Source: Phreatobacter stygius (GTDB lineage: Bacteria; Pseudomonadota; Alphaproteobacteria; Rhizobiales; Phreatobacteraceae). From it: a DNA stretch of 64,000 nt. Below are positions 53,273-62,134 of this stretch, in pieces. The translations under genes were made by a program, and so were the position numbers. The stretch lies in contig NZ_CP039690.1 in the NCBI RefSeq assembly GCF_005144885.1, positions 6,151,001 to 6,215,000 on the forward strand. The letters are read 5' to 3'. The stretch's first letter is position 1; the number at the start of each line of letters is the position of its first letter. The notes under the pieces were generated by a model that worked only from the letters and a program-made list of their open reading frames with translations, was not told the DNA's origin and did not search any database.

Positions 53273-53857
53273 CTAGACCCGCGATGCCCTGTAGCGTTCG
53301 GCCTTGGCCCGGTTGCCGCAGGTCGACATGCGGCACCAACTCCGGCCGCGACCCCGGCCATGGTCGAGAAACAGCCAGGGACAGCGCGTGCATTCGCGCA
53401 GGCGCGGCAGTTCCGGCCCGCCCAGCAGGTGCAGCAGCCGCAACGCCAGGCGGTGACGTATGAGGTCGGGGTCGCAAGGCGCCGGCATCAGCCGCCAGAC
53501 CGCCGTGCCGCCGTCGCTCGACAGGCGCGACACCGCCAGGGTCTCCCGAATGGCGGCTTCCACGGCCTTGAGCGAGCCGTCATCCGGGTCCACTCCCGCC
53601 GCCCGGGCGCTCAAGACCGCATAGACGGTCTCGCGCAAGGCCCTCAAGCCGGCCAGCGCCGCGGTCCCGTCCCCGGCGGCACGCAAGCCCCCAGCCTCGG
53701 CCGGGTCGATGAGACCGACGAAGCCGGCCCAGCCGACGGCGTCCGGCCAGGACGCCAGCCGTTCCATCTCCCGGCTCTTGCCGGTGTCGCCGACCGTGTT
53801 CACGAAATCGAGGATCACGTCGCCGCCGACGAGATCGTCTGTCCGCCAATGCGTCAC
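53273..53857 (-). CDS. CGNR zinc-finger (ABATE-domain) regulator
   Basis: The 194-aa protein starts MTHWRTDDLVGGDVILDFVN, the usual N-terminus of ABATE-type proteins, and ends with the CGNR zinc finger CTRCPWLFLDHGRGRGRSWC followed by RMSTCGNRAKAERYR. It is a predicted DNA-binding stress-type regulator. The start is GTG at 53857, with GGAG 6 nt upstream. A longer ATG start at 53899 would place part of the leader palindrome in the coding region and is less likely. It is divergent from the hydrolase at 53935. Confidence 0.88.
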   Translation of the reverse strand: MTHWRTDDLVGGDVILDFVNTVGDTGKSREMERLASWPDAVGWAGFVGLIDPAEAGGLRAAGDGTAALAGLRALRETVYAVLSARAAGVDPDDGSLKAVEAAIRETLAVSRLSSDGGTAVWRLMPAPCDPDLIRHRLALRLLHLLGGPELPRLRECTRCPWLFLDHGRGRGRSWCRMSTCGNRAKAERYRASRV

Positions 53858-53890
53858 GCCGTTCTCCGATTGCCAGCAACCCGATGCGGG

Positions 53891-53921
53891 TATAACCATT
53901 ATATTGATATTAACGGTTATA
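53891..53921. promoter_or_regulatory. 31-bp AT-rich palindrome between CGNR gene and hydrolase
   Basis: TATAACC and GGTTATA are the outer arms, with further pairing toward the centre. The minus-strand -10 hexamer TATAAT lies inside (53900-53905). The site is placed to control both divergent genes and is the lowest-GC spot in the local sequence. Confidence 0.65.
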
Positions 53922-53934
53922 CAGGGGCCGAGCA

Positions 53935-54744
53935 ATGCTGACACTCGACCGCCGTTTCAGGTTCCGCGGCCAAAGCGTCGCCTGGGGCAGCATGGGCGAC
54001 GGGCCGCCGCTCGTCATGATCCATGGCACGCCGTTTTCCGCGCAGGTATGGCGTCGGATCGCGCCGCTGGCGGCGAGCCGGCGGCGCGTCTTCGTCTTCG
54101 ATCTCCTGGGCTACGGACAATCGGAGCAGGGCGATGGCCAGGACGTTTCGCCGGCCGTCCAGACCGTGCTCTTCGCCGCCTTGTTGCGCGAATGGGGCCT
54201 CGAAACCCCTGAGATCCTGGCGCATGATTTCGGCGGCATGACCGCGCTGCGGGCGCATTACCTCCACGCCTGCCGTTATCACCGTCTGACCCTGGTGAAC
54301 CCCGTGGCGCTGCCGCCGTCCGGTTCACCGTTCTTCCGCCACGTCGCCGCGCATGAGCAGGCCTTCGCCGGCCTGCCGGACTATGCCCATGACGCCTTGC
54401 TGCGGGTCTATATTCAAGGGGCTGCCCGCGATCCGCTGACCGACGAGGCGATGGCGATCTACATGGCGCCATGGCAGGGCGAGACCGGCCGGCCGGCCTT
54501 CTATCGCCAGGTCGCGCAGATGAACGACCGCTATCTCGAAGACATCGAGCCCTCTTACGGACCGATGGATTGGCCGGTCGAGATCCTCTGGGGTGAACAG
54601 GACCGCTGGATTCCCATCGCTCAGGGCGAGCGCTTGGCGTCGAAGCTGACCGGCGGCGCGCTGACCGGGGTCCCCGATGCCGGGCATCTGGTCCAGGAGG
54701 ACGCGCCGGAAGCCATCGTCGCCGCCTTGTTCAAGGGGCTGTGA
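53935..54744 (+). CDS. alpha/beta-fold hydrolase
   Basis: The 269-aa enzyme shows LVMIHGTPFSAQVWRRIAPL (oxyanion hole), RVFVFDLLGYGQSEQ and the nucleophile elbow AHDFGGMTALRAHY with Asp as nucleophile, plus a late DAGHLVQEDAPEAIVAAL with the catalytic His. It could be an epoxide hydrolase or a related esterase. It starts 35 bp from the divergent CGNR gene's leader, inside the shared regulatory region. The substrate is unknown. Confidence 0.88.
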   Translation: MLTLDRRFRFRGQSVAWGSMGDGPPLVMIHGTPFSAQVWRRIAPLAASRRRVFVFDLLGYGQSEQGDGQDVSPAVQTVLFAALLREWGLETPEILAHDFGGMTALRAHYLHACRYHRLTLVNPVALPPSGSPFFRHVAAHEQAFAGLPDYAHDALLRVYIQGAARDPLTDEAMAIYMAPWQGETGRPAFYRQVAQMNDRYLEDIEPSYGPMDWPVEILWGEQDRWIPIAQGERLASKLTGGALTGVPDAGHLVQEDAPEAIVAALFKGL

Positions 54745-55032
54745 CTTGCGACCGGCGGGACGATCGAAGCGCCGGATCACGCCAGTGTCGCATTCGCCGG
54801 CTCGGATCGGTGGTGCAGGGCCATCAGAGGACGAAGAGGTGATGACGTCCGCAATGCGGCCGGCCCTGGCCGCGCTGCCTGGCCGTGATGGCCCTGGTCA
54901 AACGCCGGATTGACGCCCCGCCGCCTGGCTGCCTCCATGGGCAAGACATGCCGCGGACAAGAGGGTCGGTCCGCTTGTCGCGCCGAAGCCGGGCGGCGGA
55001 GAGCTCGGCCTGAACGAGCACAAGGAGATCCC

Positions 55033-55818
55033 ATGCGCCGTCTCGAGGGGAAGTCAGTCATCATCACCGGCGCGGGCAGCGGTATCGGCCGCGCGGCGGC
55101 GCTGCTGTTTACCGCCGAAGGCGCCAGGCTGATCGCGGTGGATCGGAGCGAAGCGGTCGAGGACACCGTCGCGGAGGTCCGCAAGGCCGGCGGCACCGCG
55201 GAAGCGGTGATCGCCGATGCCGGCTCCGAGCCGGAGGTTGCCGCCTTCATCGCCAAGGCGGTCTCGGCCTATGGCGGGCTCGATGCCATCTGGGCCAATG
55301 CCGGTATCAGTGGCGGCCTGGTGCCGCTCGCCGAGCAGACGCCGGAACACTGGCAGGAGATCCTCAGGATCAACCTGATCGGGCCGTTCCTGGCAGTCAA
55401 ACATGCGATCCCGCATATGGTCCGGCAACGCCGCGGCGCCATCGTCTGCACGGCCTCGGTCGCCGGCCTGAAATCCGGCGCCAGCGGCCATCCCTATGCG
55501 GCGAGCAAAGCCGGCGTCATCAGCCTGGTGCAGACAACAGCCTATTCGCTCTCCGGCACCGGCGTGCGCATCAATGCGATCTGCCCCGGCCTGATCGAGA
55601 CCGGCATGACCAAGCCGATCTTCGACGGCGCGAAGGAACGCGGCAGCGAAGACAAGATCGGCCAGCTCAATCCGCTGAAACGGGCCGGCCAGCCCCATGA
55701 GCTCGCCGCCATGGGCCTGTTCCTGGTGAGCGACGAGGCTTCTTACGTGAACGGCCAGGCCATTCCCGTCGATGGCGGCCTCACCGCCTCGATGCCTTAT
55801 GCCGGCAAGCCGATCTGA
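55033..55818 (+). CDS. SDR-family oxidoreductase
   Basis: The 261-aa enzyme has the classical short-chain dehydrogenase features: nucleotide-binding TGAGSGIGRAAALLF, WANAGISGG (NAG motif), catalytic Ser in VCTASVAGLKSGA, YxxxK as PYAASKAG, and C-terminal YVNGQAIPVDGGLTAS. It would use NAD(P)H with an alcohol or ketone substrate. AAGGAG precedes the ATG at 55033. It lies 290 bp before the nuo operon and has no evident partner. Confidence 0.93.
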   Translation: MRRLEGKSVIITGAGSGIGRAAALLFTAEGARLIAVDRSEAVEDTVAEVRKAGGTAEAVIADAGSEPEVAAFIAKAVSAYGGLDAIWANAGISGGLVPLAEQTPEHWQEILRINLIGPFLAVKHAIPHMVRQRRGAIVCTASVAGLKSGASGHPYAASKAGVISLVQTTAYSLSGTGVRINAICPGLIETGMTKPIFDGAKERGSEDKIGQLNPLKRAGQPHELAAMGLFLVSDEASYVNGQAIPVDGGLTASMPYAGKPI

Positions 55819-56003
55819 ACTCGAACCCCGGAGACGTCATTTGGGCGAGCCGGCGCCGAGGTCGGAGCTTCGTCTGTCTCGGCCTCGCGCACGTCCTGCC
55901 ACACGCTGCGGTGCGTCCTCCGCAACCCGTCCGGATCGTGAAGAAGAAGATCTTTGATCGTGGCGCTGGCGGACTGCCAACCTGGCGCCAAGCTAAGATA
56001 ATC

Positions 56004-56032
56004 TTGAGAAAAATCCAAGACTAGGGCACAAT
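56004..56032 (+). promoter_or_regulatory. possible sigma-70-type promoter for the nuo operon
   Basis: TTGAGA (56004-56009), a 17-bp spacer and CACAAT (56027-56032) are a fair match to -35 and -10. They would give a leader of about 70 nt before nuoJ. AT content is high around it. No alternative candidate in the 290-bp gap is better. Confidence 0.4.
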
Positions 56033-56108
56033 TCGTCAACTGAAGTGCGCAGCGATCTCAAGTCCGGCCGTGTCACGCCGAGTGACAGTTGGCGTCGGAG
56101 GGGCGTCG

Positions 56109-56609
56109 ATGGCTCAGGGGTTCTTTCTTCTGTTCGCTGCGGCGTCGGTGATCGCGGCTCTGACGGTGGTCCTGGCGCGTAATCCGGTGCACAGCGCATT
56201 GGCGCTGATGGCGTGTTTCCTGCAGATCTCGGCAATCTTCGTTCTGCTCGAGGCGCCGTTGCTCGCGGTCATCCAGATCTTCGTCTATGTCGGCGCGATC
56301 ATGGTCCTGTTCGTATTTGTGATCATGATGATCGACGTGCGCGAAGCGGTGTTGCAACGGTTCTTGCCGGGCGGCAACCTGCCGGCCCTGGTGCTGCTCG
56401 TCCTGCTTGGCGTCGAGATGCTCGTGCTGGTGCTCTGGAGCGACCGCTTTTCGGTCACGGAGCCCGTCGCCATGCGCTCCGGCGATCAGATCAGGCAGCT
56501 CAGCACGACGTTGTTCACCGACTATCTCCTGCCATTTGAAGCCGCCTCCGTCATCCTGCTGGTGGCCGTGGTCGGCGCCATCGTGCTGGCGCAGAAGGAG
56601 CCGAGGTGA
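56109..56609 (+). CDS. nuoJ: NADH-quinone oxidoreductase subunit J
   Basis: The 166-aa membrane subunit has five hydrophobic segments: [20 protein letters not shown] with [34 protein letters not shown] with [26 protein letters not shown] and [19 protein letters not shown]. It would be part of the proton-channel arm of complex I. GGAGGGG lies before the ATG at 56109. Its stop overlaps the nuoK start as TGATG, so translation is coupled. It is the first gene of a permuted nuo operon. Confidence 0.93.
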   Translation: MAQGFFLLFAAASVIAALTVVLARNPVHSALALMACFLQISAIFVLLEAPLLAVIQIFVYVGAIMVLFVFVIMMIDVREAVLQRFLPGGNLPALVLLVLLGVEMLVLVLWSDRFSVTEPVAMRSGDQIRQLSTTLFTDYLLPFEAASVILLVAVVGAIVLAQKEPR

Positions 56610-56911
56610 TGGTGCCGCTCTGGTGGCCTATCGTGCTGGGCGTGGTGCTGTTCGTGATCGGAGCGGCAGGCGTTTTGCTTCGGCGCAACATCCTGGTCGT
56701 GCTGATGTCGCTGGAGCTGCTGCTCAACTCGGTCAACATCAACTTCATCGCTTTCGGGCATTACTACGGCGACTTGCGCGGGCAGATCTTCGCGATCTTC
56801 GTCATCGCAATCACCGCGGCGGAGGTTGCCGTCGCACTCGGCATCTTGGTCGCCCTCGTGAGGAACAAATCCACTCTCAAGGTCGACGACGTAACCATGA
56901 TGAAAGGATAG
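56609..56911 (+). CDS. nuoK: NADH-quinone oxidoreductase subunit K
   Basis: The 100-aa subunit has three hydrophobic helices. The two conserved glutamates fall exactly where expected if translation begins at the ATG at 56609: Glu36 in [12 protein letters not shown] and Glu72 in [12 protein letters not shown]. They are part of the proton path through the membrane arm. The start overlaps the nuoJ stop by one base. The next gene encodes an antiporter-like subunit. Confidence 0.95.
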   Translation: MVPLWWPIVLGVVLFVIGAAGVLLRRNILVVLMSLELLLNSVNINFIAFGHYYGDLRGQIFAIFVIAITAAEVAVALGILVALVRNKSTLKVDDVTMMKG

Positions 56912-56915
56912 CGGC

Positions 56916-58379
56916 TTGGAACCGGTGATGTCGATCCGGCCGCTGCTTGCCATCGCGGTAGCAGGTCTGGCGGCACTTGCAGTTCTCCTTCTGAACCACC
57001 GCGAGAAACTCCGCGATGTCGTCTCGCCGTTGGCGGCGTTCGCCATGTTCGCGATCATCGCCTCGATGGCGCCCACGGTGCTGGCGGGCGGGACGGTCGA
57101 TTTGCGCCTGTTCGAGATTCTGCCGGGGATCGACTTCGCGTTCCGGGTCGATGCGCTCGGCATGGTGTTTGCCACCGTCTCGTCGCTCTTATGGATCGTG
57201 GCGGCGATCTATTCCATCGGCTACATGCGGCATTTGAACGAGCACGCGCAGACCCGGTTCTTCGCCTGTTTCGCCGCCAGCCTTGCGGCGGCCGTCGGGG
57301 GCGCCTTCGCCGCCAATCTGTTCACGCTGGTGATCTTCTACGAAGTGCTCAGCCTGGTGACCTATCCGCTCGTCTATCACCATGAGGACGAACAGGGATG
57401 GACGGGCAGCCGCAAGTACCTCGTCTATTTGATGGGCGCGTCGAAAAGCGTGCTGCTCGCCGCGCTGGCGCTGACCTACCACATGGCCGGGTCGCTCGAC
57501 TTCGTGGCAGGGGGGCTGCTGGCACGGGTCGATGCCCCGGCGGCGCTGCTGACGGTCGTCTATTTCTGCTATCTCTTCGGCTTCGCCAAGGCCGCGGTCA
57601 TGCCGATGCACGCCTGGCTGCCCGCCGCGATGGTGGCGCCGACACCGGTCAGCGCGCTCTTGCACGCGGTGGCCGTGGTCAAGATGGGCGTATTCTGCGT
57701 GCTGCGGGTGGTGTTCCACGTCTTCGGCATCGGGCTGATGGACAGCCTGGGATTGGGCATTGCCACAGCCTATCTGGTCTCGTTCACGATCCTGATGGCC
57801 TCGGTCTACGCCCTGACGCGGGACGACCTGAAGGCGAGGCTCGCCTATTCGACGGTCAGCCAGCTCTCCTACATCGTCCTGGGTGCGGTCCTGTCGTCGC
57901 CGGTCGCGATGGTCGGCGGGATCATCCACATCGCAGCGCATGCCTTCTCCAAGATCACGCTGTTTTTCTGCGCCGGGTCGATCTATTGCGCATCCGGCAA
58001 GCGAAACATCAGCGACATGGCCGGCATCGGCCGCAGGCTGCCCTGGACGATGGGGGCGTTCTTCGTCGCCTCGCTCAGCATGATCGGGACGCCGCCGACC
58101 GCGGGCTTCGTCAGCAAGTGGTATCTGGCGCTGGGCTCGCTGCAGGCGGGCGAGATCGCGTTCCTGATCGTGCTCCTGGTGAGTTCGGTCCTCAACGCCG
58201 CCTATTTCCTGCCGGTCAGCTATGTCGCCTTTTTCGGGACGGAGGCGGCGGACAGCCCTCAGACGGTTCGTGAAATTCCGATGGTGACGATCCCGCTGGT
58301 CGCGACCGCCATCCTGTCGGTGCTGATGGGCATCTTCCCCGGCTATTTCCTCGCCCTGGCGGAAGGCGTGGTCAGATGA
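56916..58379 (+). CDS. antiporter-like (MrpD/NuoL-type) subunit, copy 1
   Basis: The 487-aa membrane protein has about 14 predicted helices of the MrpD/NuoL/NuoM family. The proton-pathway residues appear intact: Glu in VIFYEVLSLVTYPL, Lys in YLMGASKSVLL, Lys225 and His232 in FAKAAVMPMHAWLP, and Lys in ALLHAVAVVKMGVF. It lacks the long C-terminal lateral helix of NuoL. The start is TTG 56916 with AAAGGA upstream, or ATG 56928. Its place between nuoK and nuoM is where nuoL normally lies. The next ORF overlaps its stop by ATGA. Confidence 0.88.
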   Translation: MEPVMSIRPLLAIAVAGLAALAVLLLNHREKLRDVVSPLAAFAMFAIIASMAPTVLAGGTVDLRLFEILPGIDFAFRVDALGMVFATVSSLLWIVAAIYSIGYMRHLNEHAQTRFFACFAASLAAAVGGAFAANLFTLVIFYEVLSLVTYPLVYHHEDEQGWTGSRKYLVYLMGASKSVLLAALALTYHMAGSLDFVAGGLLARVDAPAALLTVVYFCYLFGFAKAAVMPMHAWLPAAMVAPTPVSALLHAVAVVKMGVFCVLRVVFHVFGIGLMDSLGLGIATAYLVSFTILMASVYALTRDDLKARLAYSTVSQLSYIVLGAVLSSPVAMVGGIIHIAAHAFSKITLFFCAGSIYCASGKRNISDMAGIGRRLPWTMGAFFVASLSMIGTPPTAGFVSKWYLALGSLQAGEIAFLIVLLVSSVLNAAYFLPVSYVAFFGTEAADSPQTVREIPMVTIPLVATAILSVLMGIFPGYFLALAEGVVR

Positions 58380-58630
58380 TCAAGCGCGTCGTCTTTTTTT
58401 TTGGTGACGCGACCCATGCGATGCAACGCCGCCGGCTGTTCTATCTGGCGCTCGGCCTGATCGTCATCGCCGACTTTCTGGTCGCCCGTGAACACGCCGA
58501 ATACCTGTGGGACCGCCTGCCGGGCTGGTCGGCCGTCTACGGCTTCGGCTCCTGCGTGCTGCTGATCTTCGTTTCGAAGTTCCTCGGTCATCGGGCCGGG
58601 CTGATGCGGCGCGAGGACTATTATGACTGA
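58376..58630 (+). CDS. small membrane protein of the nuo/mrp operon
   Basis: The 84-aa protein MIKRVVFFFGDATHAMQRRR has two hydrophobic segments (LFYLALGLIVIADFLVA and VYGFGSCVLLIFVSKFLG) and a polar end HRAGLMRREDYYD. Its start overlaps the upstream antiporter-like gene (ATGA) and its end overlaps the downstream gene by 8 bp, so it is translated with both and is likely a real complex component. It resembles no standard nuo subunit that I recognise. Confidence 0.8.
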   Translation: MIKRVVFFFGDATHAMQRRRLFYLALGLIVIADFLVAREHAEYLWDRLPGWSAVYGFGSCVLLIFVSKFLGHRAGLMRREDYYD

Positions 58631-60383
58631 CTTCGTCCATCCCGCCCTGCTGTTCATTCTGGGTGCGCTGCCGATCCCCTTCCTGAACGGATCGATCCGA
58701 AAGGCCTATCTGCTGCTGATTCCGGCGCTGGCGATCCTGGCCGTGCTCACGATGCAGTCGGGCAGCTACGGCGCGACGCGGTTCATCGGTCAGGACATCC
58801 TGATTGCCAAGGTCGACAAGCTGAGCGTCGTCTTCGCGGCCGTTTTCACCATCATGGCGCTGATCGGCATGATCTACGCGCTGCACCTGAGGCGCGCCGG
58901 CCAGCATGTGGCGGCCTTCGTCTACGTCGGCAGCGCCCTCGGTGTGGTCTTCGCCGGCGACTACCTGACCCTGTTCCTGTTCTGGGAAAGCATGGCGTTT
59001 GCCTCCGCCTATCTGGTCTTCGCCCAGCGCAGCGGTCCGGCGATCCGCGCCGGTTTCCGCTATCTGATGGTCCATGTCAGCGGCGGCGTCGTCCTGCTCG
59101 GCGGTGTCATGCTCCATGGGCTCACCACCGGTTCGCTGCTCTTCGGCCCGATCGAGGGGGGCATGGGCGTCGCCGCCTACCTGATCCTGGCCGGGTTCAT
59201 GCTCAACGCCGCGGTGCCGCCGCTCAACGCCTGGCTGACCGACGCCTATCCGGAGGCAACCGTCACCGGGGCGGTGTTCATGAGCGCCTTCACCACCAAG
59301 ACTGCCGTCTATGTGCTGGCGCGGGCGTTTCCGGGCACCGAACTTCTGGTCTGGCTCGGCACCGCGATGGCGCTTTACGGCGTCATCTATGCGGTGCTGG
59401 AGAACGACTGCCGGCGGCTGCTCGCCTATCACATCATCAGCCAGGTGGGCTACATGGTGGCGGGCATCGGCATCGGAACCGAGCTGGCGGTGAACGGGGC
59501 CACCGGCCATGCCTTCGCCCATATCCTCTACAAGGCGCTCCTCTTCATGGGGGCTGGCGCAGTGATCTACGTCACCGGGCGTCGCAAGCTCACCGAGCTC
59601 GGCGGGCTCTACCGGACCATGCCGCTGACGGTCGCGCTCTACATGATCGGCGCCTTCGCGATCTCGGCATTTCCGTTCTACTCGGGCTTCGTCACCAAGT
59701 CGATGGTGGTCGCCGCCGCCGGCCAGGATCACCGCGCGTGGGTGGTGCTGGCGCTGACCATGGCGTCGTCGGGGACGTTCCTGCACACCGGGCTCAAGCT
59801 CCCGTATTACATGTTCTTCGGCAAGGACCAGGGGCTGGCGGCGCCGGAGCCGCCCCGCAACATGCTGGTTGCGATGGCCATCGCGGCGATCCTCTGCATC
59901 GCGATCGGGGTGTTCCCCCAGCCGCTTTACGCGCTGCTGCCCCATCCGGTCGACTTCGAGCCCTATACCGGCGTCCATGTCACCGAGAGCCTCGGCCTGC
60001 TGATGTTCACCGCCTTGGGATTCGTGCTGTTCCTCAGGGCGCTCGATCCCGAGAACACGATCAGCATCGACACCGACTGGTTCTACCGCAAGGGCGCGCG
60101 GCATTTCATGTGGTTCGCCGAAAAGCCGCTGGCGCGCTACGAGAAGGCGGTGAGCGACGTGTCCGAGACCGTGGCGCTGCCCTTGCTGCACCGGATGGCA
60201 CGGGCCGGTTTGCGGATCGATCTCAACGGTGTGGACGCCGTCGTCAACGGCGTCGCCCGGGCGATCCTTAACGGCGGCGGGGTGTTGCGGCGGCTCCAGA
60301 CCGGCGTCGTGACCCATTACGCGCTGGCGATGATCGCCGGTGTGATCGCGGCCACCGCCGTGTTCGCCGTGGTGTGGCGGTAG
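58623..60383 (+). CDS. antiporter-like (MrpD/NuoL-type) subunit, copy 2
   Basis: The 586-aa protein has 14 or more helices plus a C-terminal extension with a final helix (LRRLQTGVVTHYALAMIAGV), reminiscent of the NuoL end. The TM5 glutamate is present (LTLFLFWESMAFASAYLVF), but the TM7 lysine and the following histidine of the family are Asn195 and Asn202 (GFMLNAAVPPLNAWL). Lys in SAFTTKTAVYVLAR and in HILYKALLFM remain. Its TAG stop shares the TA dinucleotide with an inserted MITE. It follows the small ORF by overlap and precedes nuoM. Confidence 0.88.
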   Translation: MTDFVHPALLFILGALPIPFLNGSIRKAYLLLIPALAILAVLTMQSGSYGATRFIGQDILIAKVDKLSVVFAAVFTIMALIGMIYALHLRRAGQHVAAFVYVGSALGVVFAGDYLTLFLFWESMAFASAYLVFAQRSGPAIRAGFRYLMVHVSGGVVLLGGVMLHGLTTGSLLFGPIEGGMGVAAYLILAGFMLNAAVPPLNAWLTDAYPEATVTGAVFMSAFTTKTAVYVLARAFPGTELLVWLGTAMALYGVIYAVLENDCRRLLAYHIISQVGYMVAGIGIGTELAVNGATGHAFAHILYKALLFMGAGAVIYVTGRRKLTELGGLYRTMPLTVALYMIGAFAISAFPFYSGFVTKSMVVAAAGQDHRAWVVLALTMASSGTFLHTGLKLPYYMFFGKDQGLAAPEPPRNMLVAMAIAAILCIAIGVFPQPLYALLPHPVDFEPYTGVHVTESLGLLMFTALGFVLFLRALDPENTISIDTDWFYRKGARHFMWFAEKPLARYEKAVSDVSETVALPLLHRMARAGLRIDLNGVDAVVNGVARAILNGGGVLRRLQTGVVTHYALAMIAGVIAATAVFAVVWR

Positions 60384-60647
60384 GGTCCGGACTCAATAAG
60401 GATGGGGTTCACGATGAGGCCAAAATGGTTGAGGGCAAGGAGAAGTGCGCAGCCCGATGTTTTCCATCGGGCAAGCGCTTCGACACAGCCATCGGCCATT
60501 TTCGCCTCACCGCGAAGCGGCGCGGTCCTTTTGGTCGGCTGGTGCGTCGTCTTGCCTAGCAAGCCGGGAGGCTTGCGTCGGCAAGCCTCCTGCCATCCGG
60601 CCAAAATTCCTCGCGTCGTGAGCCCCATCCTCATTGAGTCCGGACCC
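60383..60647. mobile_element. 265-bp MITE-like element flanked by TA
   Basis: The ends are inverted repeats of about 32 bp (GGGTCCGGACTCAAT at each tip, then RAGGATGGGGYTCACGA). They are flanked by TA on both sides (60381-60382 and 60648-60649), the target duplication typical of Tc1/mariner and IS630 elements. No transposase fits inside. The left TA is in the stop codon of the antiporter-like gene; the right end is followed at once by GGAGG, the nuoM Shine-Dalgarno. Confidence 0.85.
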
Positions 60648-60658
60648 TAGGAGGCGCG

Positions 60659-62134
60659 ATGGGCTTTCCGCTGCTGAGCCTCATCGTGTTCCTGCCCGCC
60701 GTCGGGGCCGGGGTTCTGATGTTTCTCCGCAACGACGATGCGGTGCGGTGGACGGCGCTGGGTGTCACCGTCCTCGACTTCGCGCTGTGCATCGCGATGC
60801 TGGCCGGTTTCGACACCACGACCCACGCGATGCAGTTCACCGAGACCCGCCCCTGGGTGCCGGCGCTCGGCATCACTTACGCGCTCGGCATCGACGGGAT
60901 CAGCGCGCTCTTCGTGTTCCTGACGGCGCTGTTCGGCTGGATCTGCGTGCTCGCCTCGTGGGTCGCGATCGACCGCAAGGTGAAGGAGTTCATGGTCAGT
61001 CTGCTGGTGATGCAGGCGCTGATGCTGGGGGTGTTCTGCGCGCTCGACCTGTTCCTGTTCTACGTCTTCTGGGAGGCGATGCTGATCCCGATGTACATGA
61101 TCATCGGGGTCTGGGGCGGCGACGGCCGGGTCTATGCGGCGCTCAAGTTCTTCCTCTACACGCTGGCGGGCAGCCTGCTGTTCCTGGTCGGCGTCATCGT
61201 GCTCTATTTCCACGGCGGCAGGACGTTCGACATCCTCGCCCTGACGGCGCATGACTTGCCGTTTCAGGTCCAGTCCTGGCTGTTCTTCGCCTTCCTGATC
61301 GCCTTTGCGGTCAAGGTGCCGATGGTCCCGGTCCATACCTGGCTGCCGGACGCCCATGTGCAGGCGCCCACCGCCGGCAGCATCATTCTCGCCGCCGTGC
61401 TCCTGAAGATGGGCGCCTACGGCTTCCTGCGGTTCTCGCTGCCGATGCTGCCGGCGGCGTCGGTGTATTATGCGCCGTTGATGCTGGTCCTTTCGGCGCT
61501 TGCTATCATCTATGGCGGCTTGCTGGCCCTGGCGCAGGACGACCTGAAGAAGCTGGTCGCCTATTCCAGCATCAGCCACATGGGCTTCGTGACGCTCGGG
61601 ATTTTCGCGCTGAACCTCCGCGGGCTGGAGGGCGCCATCCTGCAAATGTTCAACCATGGCGTCACGACGGGCGCGCTGTTCCTGTTCGTGGGCCTGATCT
61701 ACGAGCGGACCCATACCCGCAGCATCGCGGACTATGGCGGGCTGATGCAGGCGGCGCCGGTCTATACGGCGTTTCTTGCGCTGTTCACCCTGTCGTCGAT
61801 GGCGCTGCCGGGAACGAATTCGTTCGTCGGCGAGTTGCTGGTGCTGTCGGGCGCGTTTGCGGCCAACCCGGCCGTTGGCGCGGCCGCCGTTGTGGGGGCA
61901 TTGCTGGGCGCGGCCTATCTGCTTGGCATGTACGGGAAAGTCGCGCTCGGTCCGGCCCGCCTTGGCGCAGGGTTCAAGATCCGCGACGTGAACGCCCGCG
62001 AACTGGCGGCGATCCTGCCGCTCGCCGTCCTGGTGCTCTGGGTCGGGCTCTATCCGAAACCCTTTCTCGGCATCATCGACGCCTCGGTGAAGCATGTGCT
62101 GACGCAGGTGCACAGCAAGGGGGGCGGCCAATGA
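60659..62134 (+). CDS. nuoM: NADH-quinone oxidoreductase subunit M
   Basis: The 491-aa membrane protein has about 14 helices with the family residues in place: Glu in FLFYVFWEAMLIPMYMIIGV, Lys in FAVKVPMVPVHTWLPDAH and in ILAAVLLKMGAYGF. GGAGG lies 5-9 nt upstream of the ATG at 60659, just outside the MITE. The stop overlaps the nuoN start by ATGA. NuoM is one of the three canonical proton-pumping antiporter-like subunits of complex I. Confidence 0.95.
   Translation: MGFPLLSLIVFLPAVGAGVLMFLRNDDAVRWTALGVTVLDFALCIAMLAGFDTTTHAMQFTETRPWVPALGITYALGIDGISALFVFLTALFGWICVLASWVAIDRKVKEFMVSLLVMQALMLGVFCALDLFLFYVFWEAMLIPMYMIIGVWGGDGRVYAALKFFLYTLAGSLLFLVGVIVLYFHGGRTFDILALTAHDLPFQVQSWLFFAFLIAFAVKVPMVPVHTWLPDAHVQAPTAGSIILAAVLLKMGAYGFLRFSLPMLPAASVYYAPLMLVLSALAIIYGGLLALAQDDLKKLVAYSSISHMGFVTLGIFALNLRGLEGAILQMFNHGVTTGALFLFVGLIYERTHTRSIADYGGLMQAAPVYTAFLALFTLSSMALPGTNSFVGELLVLSGAFAANPAVGAAAVVGALLGAAYLLGMYGKVALGPARLGAGFKIRDVNARELAAILPLAVLVLWVGLYPKPFLGIIDASVKHVLTQVHSKGGGQ

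Noticed and set aside
58464-60317. 617-codon antisense frame opposite the second antiporter-like subunit
   Set aside because: It is His/Asp/Arg-rich low-complexity sequence typical of antisense of membrane proteins.
60374-60650. Small open frames inside the nuo operon gap
   Set aside because: They lie within the MITE between its inverted repeats and show no coding character.
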